64,000 bases of DNA from Bradyrhizobium sp. RD5-C2. GTDB lineage: Bacteria > Pseudomonadota > Alphaproteobacteria > Rhizobiales > Xanthobacteraceae. Both the position numbers and the translations under genes were made by a program. This document shows positions 1-8,841 of the stretch, piece after piece. A model generated the notes under the pieces. The model saw only the letters and a program-made list of their open reading frames with translations. It ran no database searches and was not told where the DNA came from. Where the stretch lies: NCBI RefSeq assembly GCF_019972155.1, contig NZ_BOVL01000011.1, positions 131,407-195,406 on the forward strand, given 5' to 3'. Positions within the stretch are counted from its first letter, which is position 1; every line of letters starts with the position of its first letter.

Positions 1-147
1 CAGCTCATGAATCACGTGGCCGGAGGGCAGGCTATCGGCAAGGCGCAGGGTGATCTTCTCCTGGGCAAGGCCCGGTGATGCGGAAGCCGCCAGAAAGGCA
101 GTGGCGACACCTGCGCCGGCGAGGAAGCGGGAATACAAACTCATCAT
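1..147 (-). CDS. TRAP transporter solute-binding protein, DctP family (3' part outside window)
   Basis: Only the first 49 residues are in the window. They give a signal peptide (charged start, hydrophobic stretch, cleavage near residue 28 after Ala-Gln) and then the beginning of a mature DctP-type binding protein (KITLRLADSLPSGH). The start is one of two adjacent ATGs at 147 and 144; a GGGAG Shine-Dalgarno sits at better spacing for the second. The gene follows the large TRAP permease by 37 bp on the same strand, so it is probably co-transcribed. Its mature N-terminus resembles that of the binding protein at 2049-3080. Substrate unknown. Confidence 0.78.
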   Translation of the reverse strand, partial: MMSLYSRFLAGAGVATAFLAASASPGLAQEKITLRLADSLPSGHVIHEL

Positions 148-184
148 GGTCTCCCAGAAATGGCCGTCTCGACCGACGGCTTCT

Positions 185-1474
185 TCAATGTTGCATATGG
201 TTCGGCAGCCAGAGGATGATCTCCGGAAATGCCACGAAAATGGCGATAGCGATCAGATGCGCGATGAAATGCGGGAATGTGCCGTGGAACACTTCACCCA
301 CGGGGCGATGCGCGTAACGTGCCACGATGAAACAATTCAGTCCGATCGGCGGCGTGATCATACCGACCTCGGCGGTCACGATCTTGATGACGCCGAACCA
401 GATCGGATCGAAACCGAGCGACTTGATCAGCGGCAGTACGATCGGAACCGTCAGCACCAGGATCGCGATCTGGTCCATGAACGAACCGAGCACGATGTAG
501 CCGCACAGAATCAGCGTGATGATGATCCAGCGCGAGACGTCGAGCGCGCCGACCCAACCGACGATGTTCTGCGTCACCTGCGTGAGCGTGAAGAAATAGC
601 CGAAGATGTGCGCGCACATGATGATCAGGACGATCATGCAGGTGCCCTGGGCGGCATGCCGTAACGTCGTGTAGAGTGAGGTCAGGTTGATCTTGCGCTT
701 CCAACAGGCAAGACAGAAGGCGCCGAACGCACCGAACGCCGAGGCTTCGGTCGGCGTCGCGATCCCGAGATAGATCGTGCCAGTCACGATCGAGAACAGG
801 ACCACCATCGGGCTGACCTGCCAGAGCAGGCTGAACCGCTCCGACCATGTCACGGCCGAAATCGTCGGTGCGCGCGAGGGATCGAGCAGCACCAGGATAT
901 AGATCGTCGACATGATGATGAAGGTGACGAAGATCGCTGGGATGATGCCGCTGATCAGCAGCTTTCCGATGTTCACCTCGGCAAGCAGGCCGAAGATGAC
1001 GAGCGCCACCGAGGTCGGCAGCAGCATCGCGAGCGTTCCCGAGATCGCGACGACGCCGGCGGCCATCTTGGGCTCGTAGCCCTGGCGGATCATCGCAGGC
1101 AGGCTGGTCGAGGAGAGCGTCGCGGCGGAGGCCGTGCTGGTGCCGCAGATCGAGCCGAAGCCTGCGCCGGCCAACGCAGTCGCCATGCCGAGACCGCCGG
1201 GGATGCGTCCAACCCAGGCTGCCGCGGTCTTGAACAGGTCATCGGCGACGCCGGACAGCAGCACGAGGTCTGCCATCAACAGGAACATCGGGATCGTGAT
1301 CAACTCGTAGGAGGTGACGGCCGACAGCGGCGTGGTTTGCAGCACGCCGAGCAGGATCGGCAGGCCGCCGGTCAGATAGAGGCCGAGCCCGCCGGAGAAT
1401 GCCATGGCGAACGCGACCGGTGTTCCGATCGCGAGCAGGAAGAACAGCAGCGCGAGGATGAAGGTCGGGATCAT
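185..1474 (-). CDS. TRAP transporter large permease subunit (DctM family)
   Basis: This 429-residue protein has the usual DctM length and about 12 hydrophobic segments. It starts with a typical MIPTFILALLFFLLAIGTPV segment. Glycine-rich turns such as GGLGMATALAGAGFGSICGT and the C-terminal pattern EVGMITPPIGLNCFIV are family hallmarks. It would be the sodium-coupled transport subunit in the inner membrane. The ATG at 1474 overlaps the small-subunit stop by 4 bp (ATGA), which fixes the start and implies translational coupling. Open frame upstream to 1642 belongs to the overlapping dctQ region and is not part of this protein. Substrate, probably an organic acid, is not shown. Confidence 0.93.
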   Translation of the reverse strand: MIPTFILALLFFLLAIGTPVAFAMAFSGGLGLYLTGGLPILLGVLQTTPLSAVTSYELITIPMFLLMADLVLLSGVADDLFKTAAAWVGRIPGGLGMATALAGAGFGSICGTSTASAATLSSTSLPAMIRQGYEPKMAAGVVAISGTLAMLLPTSVALVIFGLLAEVNIGKLLISGIIPAIFVTFIIMSTIYILVLLDPSRAPTISAVTWSERFSLLWQVSPMVVLFSIVTGTIYLGIATPTEASAFGAFGAFCLACWKRKINLTSLYTTLRHAAQGTCMIVLIIMCAHIFGYFFTLTQVTQNIVGWVGALDVSRWIIITLILCGYIVLGSFMDQIAILVLTVPIVLPLIKSLGFDPIWFGVIKIVTAEVGMITPPIGLNCFIVARYAHRPVGEVFHGTFPHFIAHLIAIAIFVAFPEIILWLPNHMQH

Positions 1475-2031
1475 TCGAAACCTCCGGCAGCCTTGTCCGA
1501 ATGACCGGAGATGGCCGGCAGCGGCAGCAGGTTCTCGCCGGTCAGGAGGCTTGCGGTATTGGCAATGAGATGAACGGCAAGGCGCAGCGCGAGAATTCCC
1601 GCACCGACCGGCACGAAGATCGAGGAAGCCCAGGTCGGCCACGGGATCGCACCCGCCATGACGTCGCCCGAGACATAATTGTCGAGCGCGCGCTGATAGC
1701 CGAGCCAGGTGATCGGAACGAAGATCGCGAGGCCAACGATATTGGAGATGATGACGCAGAGGCGCTGGATGAGTGCCGAGAAGCGCGGCAGCAGGATATC
1801 GACGCTGATATGGCCGTTGACCGCGTAGGTGCCGGAGAGGGAGAGAAAGAATACGCCGGCCATCACGTAGAGCGAGATCAAATCATAGGCCCAGGAGAAC
1901 GGCCGATTGAAGACGTAGCGCATCACGACATCGGAGAAGACGATGATCATGATCGCAAACATCATCGCCGCGGCGATAGCCGAGGTCACCTTCTCGATGG
2001 CGGTCAGGGCCTTCAGGCTTGTCTTGATCAC
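1471..2031 (-). CDS. TRAP transporter small permease subunit (DctQ family)
   Basis: About 186 residues with four hydrophobic segments. The DctQ-type signature of an aromatic/Arg motif between helices 1 and 2 (VVMRYVFNRPFSWAYDL) is present, followed by a helix with a conserved NGHISVDIL turn. It bridges the binding protein and large permease in the inner membrane. The chosen start is GTG at 2031, preceded by GGAG; a longer open frame exists but is arginine-rich and lies over the preceding gene. The 3' end overlaps the large permease start by 4 bp, and the binding protein stop is 17 bp upstream. Confidence 0.85.
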   Translation of the reverse strand: MIKTSLKALTAIEKVTSAIAAAMMFAIMIIVFSDVVMRYVFNRPFSWAYDLISLYVMAGVFFLSLSGTYAVNGHISVDILLPRFSALIQRLCVIISNIVGLAIFVPITWLGYQRALDNYVSGDVMAGAIPWPTWASSIFVPVGAGILALRLAVHLIANTASLLTGENLLPLPAISGHSDKAAGGFE

Positions 2032-2048
2032 GTTGGGCTCCGTCCGCG

Positions 2049-3080
2049 TTACTTGGCCGGCACGGCCGCAACGGCGGCGCTGAATTCCTTCAGGGCGTCG
2101 CTGCCGTGCTTGCCGCGCGCGTCGAGCCCGTCGGCCCATGCCTTGCCGACGCCCTTCGTCAGGTCCTTCAGCTTTGCGACGACGTCAGGCTGCAGGGTGT
2201 CGAAGTGGACGCCTGCGGCTTCCATCGACTTCATGGTCTCGCTGTCCTGCTTCTGCACTTCCTTGCAGGCGGACGGCAGGATCTCCTCGGCGGTGTCGAT
2301 CATCGCCTTCTGGATCTCGGGCGACAGTTTCTTCCAGGCGTTCTCGCTGATCGAATAGGCGACCACGAAGCTCGCGAAGCCAAAGCCGTCGGTGGAATGT
2401 TTCACGAGCTTGTCGGCGCCATAGGCGACGACGCTCTCGAGCGGAAACAGCAGGCCATCCATCGTGCCGCGCGACAGCGACTCATAGGCATCGGGTGCCG
2501 CCATGCGCACCGGCACCGCGCCGATCGCGCGCAAGGTGAGGTCCTGCGCGCCGCCGGTCGACCGCAGCTTCAGTCCATTGATATCGGCGACATCCTTCAC
2601 CGGCTGCTTCACGGTCAGGATACGATAGGGCGGCAGGCTCACCGCGAGCAGCAGGCGTATCCCGTTTGCGGTATAATCCTGCTGTGCAATCACGCCGCTC
2701 CGCGCGGCCTTCCAATAGGCGAGCGTGCCCTGGCAGGAATGCTCGAACGCGCCGGGGAGCATCGCGACTTCGGAGACCGGCATCTTGTCCGACACATAGG
2801 CGGGCGCGACATAGCCGATGTCGGCAACGCCGGTTTGCGTCAGCTTGAGCATGTCGGCGGCCTTGCCGAGCTGCTGGGCGGGATAGTGCTCGAACGTCAC
2901 GGCGTTGTTGGTGCGCCTCTGGACTTCGGCCATCCAGGGCTCGAGCACAAGGCGGACGAGATAGTGGCCTTTCGGAAAGGAGTCAGCGACCCGCAGCTTG
3001 ATCGGCTCCGCTGCTACAGCCAGATTGATCGATGCGATGAGGAAGCCGTAACCGGCCAGCGCCTGTCGAAGCCCGCCCAT
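2049..3080 (-). CDS. TRAP transporter solute-binding protein (DctP family)
   Basis: The 343-residue product has a signal peptide (cleavage near AVAA-EP). It then shows the DctP fold: KLRVADSFPKGHYLV at the mature N-terminus, ADIGYVAPAYVSDKMPVSEV in the first lobe, and LKLRSTGGAQDLTLRAIGAVPVRM around the substrate carboxylate-binding arginine. The start at 3080 is preferred because SD-like AGGGGCAGGA lies just upstream; an in-frame ATG 45 bp earlier has none. It is the first gene of the minus-strand order binding protein, small permease, large permease, second binding protein. Ligand not identifiable from sequence. Confidence 0.92.
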   Translation of the reverse strand: MGGLRQALAGYGFLIASINLAVAAEPIKLRVADSFPKGHYLVRLVLEPWMAEVQRRTNNAVTFEHYPAQQLGKAADMLKLTQTGVADIGYVAPAYVSDKMPVSEVAMLPGAFEHSCQGTLAYWKAARSGVIAQQDYTANGIRLLLAVSLPPYRILTVKQPVKDVADINGLKLRSTGGAQDLTLRAIGAVPVRMAAPDAYESLSRGTMDGLLFPLESVVAYGADKLVKHSTDGFGFASFVVAYSISENAWKKLSPEIQKAMIDTAEEILPSACKEVQKQDSETMKSMEAAGVHFDTLQPDVVAKLKDLTKGVGKAWADGLDARGKHGSDALKEFSAAVAAVPAK

Positions 3081-3474
3081 TTTTCCTGCCCCTGAGTAGC
3101 CTTGTTGTTTTGAGCAGCTGCGCACAAACGAATTTGCGCGTCAAGCAGTGCTCGGCTGAGCATGCCTGATCGGACAACCGGAGAGCGCGGGGCGCGGTTG
3201 CGAGGGTGGAAGGGATTACGCGAGAGGATTCGATGGGCTTGGTCTTGAGCCTTAAGTGCGCGTCATCTCTAGAAGAGCTCGGTTCCGCCTGCCGCAAGAC
3301 ACTCGCGCTCGATCCGTCGACGACAGAGGGGGCGGCTTACTGAAAGCTGATGCTGAGAAGCACTAGGATATCGACATCAATTTTGTCCACCACGCGGGAA
3401 ATTCCTCCTGTGTGGTCGGCGGCGCGACCGGCTGCATCGCGCCCGCGATCATCATCGAGCGGCACTGAAGCCGG
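3081..3474. other. Gene-free interval upstream of the TRAP operon
   Basis: I find no convincing gene here. It separates the minus-strand TRAP operon (start 3080) from the 3' end of the sensor kinase gene (stop at 3475) and must contain the TRAP operon promoter, but no clear -35/-10 pair or palindrome stands out. Short open frames lack ribosome binding sites and recognisable composition. Confidence 0.5.
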
Positions 3475-5067
3475 TCAGACCGCAGGAAACTCCAGCCTGA
3501 AAGCGACGTCCTGGCTGGAGGGCAGGAGACGGATCGAGCCGCCATGGGTCGCCATGACGGCTAGCGCGATGGCGAGCCCCATTCCGGTGCCGCCGCTGTC
3601 GCGGCGGGTGGTGAAAAAAGCATCGAAGATCTTGTCGCCGTTGGCGTCGGAGATCGCGTCGCCATCGTTGCTCACCGTCACCCTTATGGTCGAGGCTTCG
3701 GCGGTCGCTTCGAGCTGCACCGACCTGGCATTGTGACGGAACGCGTTGTCGGCCAGATGCGCCAGCACGATTAGCGCCTTCTCGCCGGACATTCCGATCG
3801 AGCGGTTGAGGTCGCCGCTGGCCATGATTGTCCGCTCCGCAAAGCGGCTCTTCAGGTTCGCGATGACGCCGGAGAGCGGGGTCTGCTCGTTCTGCGGCGC
3901 GCTCTCTGCGCGGGCCAGCTCGCGCAGCCGCTGGCTCATCACGTCAAGCCGCGCGACGTCGCCAAGGATATTCGAGATGAAACTCCGTTGCTCGGATCTG
4001 GTCAGCGTGTCCGACTTGCTTTGAAGCGAATCCTGCAGCAGCTCGGCCGCGCCCCTGATCGATGTCAGCGGTGATTTCAATTCGTGCGTCAGGTGTGCCG
4101 AGAAGGTGGCGATGTAGTCGGAACGCCGCGACAGTTGCTGGGCCATGTCGAGGAAGCTGTCGGAGAGCTGGGCCAGCTCGCGGGTGCCATAGTGCTGCAG
4201 CGGCTGAAACCCGTTGCGGTCGCCGCGACCGATCCGGACGGCGCGATCGACGAGCTCGCGCATCGGACGCGAGACGGTTCGTGAGAACATCAACCCGATC
4301 GCAACCGTTGCCAGCAGCACGGCCAATGTGGCGAGCAGGAACTTACCGCGCTCCTGATAGAGATGATCGAAGATGTTGCTCGGCGTCCGCGACGTGTAGA
4401 TCACGCCGGCGACGCGGTCGTTGACGATCACAGGCATCGCCGAGAAGACATGGACACCGACGCCACGGCTGATCGAATAGATCGGTGGCGGAGGTTTGTC
4501 CGGCATGCGAATACGGAGCGTGGCACTATACTGGCCGCGAAGCGCCGCGGCCACTTCCTCGATATGGGCAAGCGACTGTCCGACTTCCTGGCGTCCGGCG
4601 ATCACCACGCCTTGCGGATCGAGAATACGGAAACCCGCCAGTGTGACCTTCTGGGTCTCCAGGATGATGGGCATGAGCGCGGTCCCGATCTCGACATAGG
4701 CCGGATCCGCCGGCTTCGCCGCCGGCAGCGCATCGGGCCGTCGCCGCAGCAGGTCGTTGCCGGCGAGATCGAGCGCGGGTCGGATCGGCGTCACCTGGTC
4801 GTTGGGGTCGGGCAGGGCCTCCTGAGGGACCGAAGCGCCGAGCGGGATGCCATTGCCGAGCCGTGCTTGCACGTCCCGCGCATAGATCGCGGCCAACACG
4901 CGGCTCTGCGCGATCAGCTCGGCCTGCGTCTGGTGAATCAGCTGGTTGTCGTAGAGGCGGAAGAAGAACAGCCCCATCAGCGGCAGCGCCGCGACCGAGG
5001 CAAGCACCGTGAAGATGACCAGACCAAGCGACGGTCGCCACTTCTGGCGGGCGCGGAACGATGTCAT
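3475..5067 (-). CDS. Sensor histidine kinase, CreC-like
   Basis: A 530-residue membrane histidine kinase. TM1 is at about residues 14-36 and TM2 at 243-262, enclosing a periplasmic sensor region of about 200 residues. A HAMP linker (about 263-315) follows, then the H-box with the CreC-like sequence HLTHELKSPLTSIRGAAELL and phosphoacceptor His328. The N-box is near 437-447, G1 near 465-472 and G2 (GGTGMGLAIA) at 492-501. The ATG overlaps the response-regulator stop by 4 bp, so the two proteins are a cognate pair. The stimulus is unknown; neighbouring DUF4173, family 3 glycosidase and OpgC genes suggest an envelope signal, by inference. Confidence 0.93.
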   Translation of the reverse strand: MTSFRARQKWRPSLGLVIFTVLASVAALPLMGLFFFRLYDNQLIHQTQAELIAQSRVLAAIYARDVQARLGNGIPLGASVPQEALPDPNDQVTPIRPALDLAGNDLLRRRPDALPAAKPADPAYVEIGTALMPIILETQKVTLAGFRILDPQGVVIAGRQEVGQSLAHIEEVAAALRGQYSATLRIRMPDKPPPPIYSISRGVGVHVFSAMPVIVNDRVAGVIYTSRTPSNIFDHLYQERGKFLLATLAVLLATVAIGLMFSRTVSRPMRELVDRAVRIGRGDRNGFQPLQHYGTRELAQLSDSFLDMAQQLSRRSDYIATFSAHLTHELKSPLTSIRGAAELLQDSLQSKSDTLTRSEQRSFISNILGDVARLDVMSQRLRELARAESAPQNEQTPLSGVIANLKSRFAERTIMASGDLNRSIGMSGEKALIVLAHLADNAFRHNARSVQLEATAEASTIRVTVSNDGDAISDANGDKIFDAFFTTRRDSGGTGMGLAIALAVMATHGGSIRLLPSSQDVAFRLEFPAV

Positions 5068-5768
5068 GCTTGCTGCTCGCAGCGACCGAGCTTGAAGCCG
5101 ACGCCGTGAACGGTTTCGATAACGTTGTCGCAGTTCACGGCCGCAAGCTTAGCCCGGATGTTGCGGATGTGGCTGTCGATGGTGCGGTCGGAGACCTGGA
5201 TATTGAGCTGGTAGGCCGCGCTCATGATCTGCTCGCGGTTGAACACCGCCGTTGGCCGCGTCAGGAAGGCGCGCAGAATTCCGAACTCGATCGCGGTCAG
5301 GCGGAGCGGCACGCCTGCGAATGCTGCCACATGCTGCTCGGGGTCAACAGAGAGATGTCCCCGGGAGAGCACGCCGGTCTCTGTCCTTGGCCCCGCCTTC
5401 CGCGGGGCCAGGCGCCGCAGGATAACATTCACTCGCGCGACGAGCTCGCGCGGGCTGAACGGCTTGGTCACATAGTCGTCGCCGCCGATCTCGAGGCCGA
5501 GGATCCGATCTATCTCCTCGTCACGGGCGGAGAGGAACAGGATCGGCACGTCGGACGATTTGCGGATCTCGCGGCAGACGTCGAGGCCGTCGAACTCCGG
5601 CATGCCGATGTCGAGTACGATCAGGTCCGGCCGCTCGCCGGCAAACCGGGTCAGCGCCTCCTTGCCGTCGCGGGCCTCGGCCACGTTCATGCCGGCTTTC
5701 CTGAGGGCGACGCGAATGACCTCGCGGATATGCAGGTCGTCGTCGACGATGAGAATGTGGTGCGTCAC
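5064..5768 (-). CDS. OmpR-family response regulator, CreB-like
   Basis: The 234-residue protein has an N-terminal receiver domain with acidic pocket D10/D11, phosphoacceptor D53 (VLDIGMPEFDG) and K102 in VTKPFSP. A C-terminal winged-helix DNA-binding domain (about 130-230) ends with the usual RTIDSHIRNIRAKL recognition region and VHGVGFKL wing. It would control transcription when phosphorylated by the kinase encoded immediately downstream (4-bp overlap). A DUF4173 gene lies 28 bp upstream on the same strand, giving the order DUF4173, regulator, kinase. Confidence 0.95.
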   Translation of the reverse strand: MTHHILIVDDDLHIREVIRVALRKAGMNVAEARDGKEALTRFAGERPDLIVLDIGMPEFDGLDVCREIRKSSDVPILFLSARDEEIDRILGLEIGGDDYVTKPFSPRELVARVNVILRRLAPRKAGPRTETGVLSRGHLSVDPEQHVAAFAGVPLRLTAIEFGILRAFLTRPTAVFNREQIMSAAYQLNIQVSDRTIDSHIRNIRAKLAAVNCDNVIETVHGVGFKLGRCEQQA

Positions 5769-5796
5769 GAGTCGTCTCCGAAAACCGGCACTTCGA

Positions 5797-7281
5797 CTAT
5801 CCCGGCACGTTGCTCTGCTGTCCGTCCAGGAAACGCTGAAGCCGCCAGCCGCGAAAGCTCCAGCTGCGCCATGAGGCCATCTGCCGGCGTTGCTGTTCTA
5901 CAAGGCTATTGCGGCGAGAGACAAGGACCGGGTTGGCGTAACGCAGTTGGATCGCCTGGTCGATGGCTGGAAGCGCGTTCGGGCCGAGCTGGATCAGGTA
6001 GTCCATGTCCAAACTGACGCCGCTGCCCGAGGCCTCGCGGCTGTGACTGACATTATAGTCGGCGATGACGGCGGCGAAATTGATCAGGGAGCAGACATAG
6101 AGCGCGATGGTCAGTACCGACAGGTTGGCGCGGACCAGCCATTCATTCGATGCCCGCAGGGCAATGCGCACCAGAATCAGGATCAACCCGATAGCAACGA
6201 GCAGCATCCAGACGAATGCCGCGACGCGCCAGTAGGTGAGCAAATAGGTTTGGACATAGAGATCAAGCCGGAGCATCGCGGAGATCACCAGCAGGACATT
6301 CTGCCCGACCCAGAGGTAGACGAGCGGTCGGATGACCCGCGATTGTTCGGCCGGGCCGCCCGGCCGCATCGCGACCAGAACGAAGGCCGCGGCCAGGAGC
6401 GCCGTGACAATCAGCGGATAGGCGCCACGGTGGGCGTAGGACGCGTAAGTGATGGCGGCGGGAAGCGTCGCGTTGCCCCAGAGATAGACCACGTCGAGAA
6501 TTGTCTGAATCGCAAACAGCAAGTTGAACAGGATCAGGGAACGCAGAATGGTGCCCGCGCCGAACAAGTCGATGAAATGATCGGGTTCGGCCGGACCCTG
6601 CGAGGATCGCGGTCCGTTGGGCGCGACGTTGGCGTAGCGACGCCATTTGACATGGACGAACGGCCAGACCAGCGCCAATGCGAGGGTCCAGAACAGCGTG
6701 CGACCGAGGCTGAGGCTGGCGGCGGGATTGCCGGGGTTCAGCTGGCTGATCCATATTTCCAGCACCGGATTGGCTGCGACGAACAGAAGGACAAAAACGG
6801 TTCCGAGCAGCAACGGCACGAACCATAGGATGAACCCCCTGGCGAGGCCCGGCAGGTCGAATGCGCTGACCACGTCCCGGAACAATCTGAAAGGGCTGAC
6901 CAGAAAGAGATCCACCAGCGAGGCAGCTCCCCTGGTCACGCTGTCGAGACAGGGATTGGTCGTGAGCGCAAGCGCGGTGCCGAGCGCAAGAACGGCGAAG
7001 GCCAGCGTTGCTGCGTTGACCTCCTCCAGGGCAGGCATCAGCCCGGCCACAACGATCGCGCCGGCGATCGGCAGCCTGTGGTGAGCGACGTGACCGAAGT
7101 TGGCGGCCAGTGACACGCCGGCCAGCGCGAAGGCGAAGAGGACCGCCGAGAGCCCGGCATTCTGATCATAGAACAACCAATCGGCCAGCGCGGCGAGCAC
7201 AAGCGCAGCGGCGGCCTTGGCCGGCGGCAAACCATTGGCGATCGAGTGAACCTCGGTTTCCGGTGACTCTAGGCTTGTCAT
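5797..7281 (-). CDS. DUF4173 polytopic membrane protein
   Basis: About 494 residues with roughly 12 hydrophobic segments and few charged loops. The pattern (N-terminal small helices, a conserved FFF/FVPLLLGTVFVLLFVAANP-like helix, then a central loop before LFGAGTILRSLILFN) resembles the DUF4173 family often encoded next to two-component systems in Rhizobiales. Function is not established. Two ATGs are possible at 7284 and 7281; GAGG sits at better spacing for 7281. The gene leads the operon with the regulator and kinase, so it could feed the sensor or be regulated by it. Its promoter must lie in the 245-bp gap shared with the divergent glycosidase gene. Confidence 0.8.
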   Translation of the reverse strand: MTSLESPETEVHSIANGLPPAKAAAALVLAALADWLFYDQNAGLSAVLFAFALAGVSLAANFGHVAHHRLPIAGAIVVAGLMPALEEVNAATLAFAVLALGTALALTTNPCLDSVTRGAASLVDLFLVSPFRLFRDVVSAFDLPGLARGFILWFVPLLLGTVFVLLFVAANPVLEIWISQLNPGNPAASLSLGRTLFWTLALALVWPFVHVKWRRYANVAPNGPRSSQGPAEPDHFIDLFGAGTILRSLILFNLLFAIQTILDVVYLWGNATLPAAITYASYAHRGAYPLIVTALLAAAFVLVAMRPGGPAEQSRVIRPLVYLWVGQNVLLVISAMLRLDLYVQTYLLTYWRVAAFVWMLLVAIGLILILVRIALRASNEWLVRANLSVLTIALYVCSLINFAAVIADYNVSHSREASGSGVSLDMDYLIQLGPNALPAIDQAIQLRYANPVLVSRRNSLVEQQRRQMASWRSWSFRGWRLQRFLDGQQSNVPG

Positions 7282-7526
7282 CATGACCTCTGGATTGAAG
7301 GACGTGTGGAGTTCGGCAGTCGCGCTGACGTCATCGGTGGGGGGGCGAACGCGATCCCGGTTGCGGCAGGACGCACCTTGGGTTGGCCGTGTGCAGACGG
7401 CGGGAAGGCGATCAGCAGGAGTTCAGGATTGTTATGCAGATTGCGTGCAGAGCGGTCTTATCCGCTCGCTGCGGCGAGTCCGCTCTGATACGGACAATTT
7501 GTTCGGTTCGTTCAGCCCCCGTCTCC

Positions 7527-8831
7527 ATGCAACTCATCAAGCGCGTCGGCATTGCCCTGGCCTGGATCGTCGGGCTCGTATTCGTCTTGGCCGGCGTCAA
7601 CAACAACGATCCCTATCTGGTCCCGCTACGCGGGATCGGCAATCTGTTGCTCGTGATCGCGAGCGTCGCCGTCGTCCTCCTGTTGCTCCGCCGTGCGGGT
7701 TGGCGCAGGCGGACGTGGGCAGACGGGCTCCTGGTTATCCTGTGGTGCCTGCCGCCGCTCGCGATGCTTGCCGCGCATGGTGTGTTCGAGGTGCGCAAGC
7801 ACCGCGTTCTCCGAACTGAGCCGGTTCTCGCGCGGTCGCTCGGGCAGCATTTCGTCATCGGCTATCGGTCGTTCGACGAGGTCGCGCCGCTCGTGGAGAA
7901 GGGGTTCGTGGCGGGCATCTATGTCACGCGGCGCAACGTCGCCGGCAGGACGGCTGAGGCGTTGAAGGCGGAGATCGCCACGCTGCAGGCCAGGCGGCGG
8001 GCCGCGAGGCTGCCGCCGCTGATGGTCGCGACGGATCAGGAGGGCGGCATCGTTTCGCATCTGGCACCGCCGCTCACGAGGCTGCCCGCACTGGCCTCCC
8101 TGGCCGAGCTGGCACCGGATGAGCAAAAAGCCAAAGCCGAGGAGTTCGGGCGCACCCATGGACGCGAGCTGGCGTCACTTGGCATCAACCTGAATTTTGC
8201 CCCGGTGCTCGACCTGCGGCCGGTGGCGAAGCACAACCGGCTCGATTTCAATACGCTGATCAATCAGCGCGCGATCTCCGATGACCCGGCCAAGGTGAGC
8301 GCGATCGCGGGTGCCTACATTCATGGTCTCGAGTCCGCGGGCGTTAGCGCCACCGTAAAGCACTTTCCGGGACTGGGCCGTGTGCACGCCGACACGCATC
8401 ATTTCAACGCCGATCTCGATACGCCGGTCGGCGAGCTCGCCGCGACCGACTGGCGCCCGTTCCGCGATGTGCTGTCGTCGACCGGCGCGCACTTGATGGT
8501 CGGGCATGTGGCGGTGAGTGCGCTCGACCCCGGACGGCCGGCGTCGCATTCAAAGGCCGTCATCGACGGGCTGATCCGGAAAAGCTGGAACTACCAGGGC
8601 ATCGTCATAACGGACGATCTAGTGATGGGCGCGATCTACCAGCACGATGTCTGCACCGCGGTCGTGGAGGCGTTGAACGCGGGTGTCGATCTGTTGCTGG
8701 TCGCCTATGACGGGTTGCAGTTCTACCGCCTGTTCGCTTGCGCTGCGGATGCAGCTGCGCGAGGGGGCCTCGACACCGCAATGTTGCATGACAGTGAGAC
8801 ACGGCTGAGGCGCGCGACGCTGGTCGACTAG
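7527..8831 (+). CDS. Membrane-anchored glycoside hydrolase family 3 protein, NagZ-like
   Basis: A 434-residue protein. Three hydrophobic segments lie in the first 85 residues, then a GH3 TIM barrel. NagZ-type motifs are visible: KHFPGLG at 278-284 followed by the DTH/H dyad at 289-292, and TDDLVMGAI at 362-370 with the likely nucleophile Asp363/364. Family members remove N-acetylglucosamine from peptidoglycan fragments; classical NagZ is cytosolic and about 340 residues, so the N-terminal membrane part is an unusual addition. The start at 7527 is chosen because residues before it are arginine/cysteine-rich and not family-like. Transcribed divergently from the DUF4173 two-component operon. Confidence 0.88.
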   Translation: MQLIKRVGIALAWIVGLVFVLAGVNNNDPYLVPLRGIGNLLLVIASVAVVLLLLRRAGWRRRTWADGLLVILWCLPPLAMLAAHGVFEVRKHRVLRTEPVLARSLGQHFVIGYRSFDEVAPLVEKGFVAGIYVTRRNVAGRTAEALKAEIATLQARRRAARLPPLMVATDQEGGIVSHLAPPLTRLPALASLAELAPDEQKAKAEEFGRTHGRELASLGINLNFAPVLDLRPVAKHNRLDFNTLINQRAISDDPAKVSAIAGAYIHGLESAGVSATVKHFPGLGRVHADTHHFNADLDTPVGELAATDWRPFRDVLSSTGAHLMVGHVAVSALDPGRPASHSKAVIDGLIRKSWNYQGIVITDDLVMGAIYQHDVCTAVVEALNAGVDLLLVAYDGLQFYRLFACAADAAARGGLDTAMLHDSETRLRRATLVD

Positions 8832-8841
8832 ACCGCCGAGT

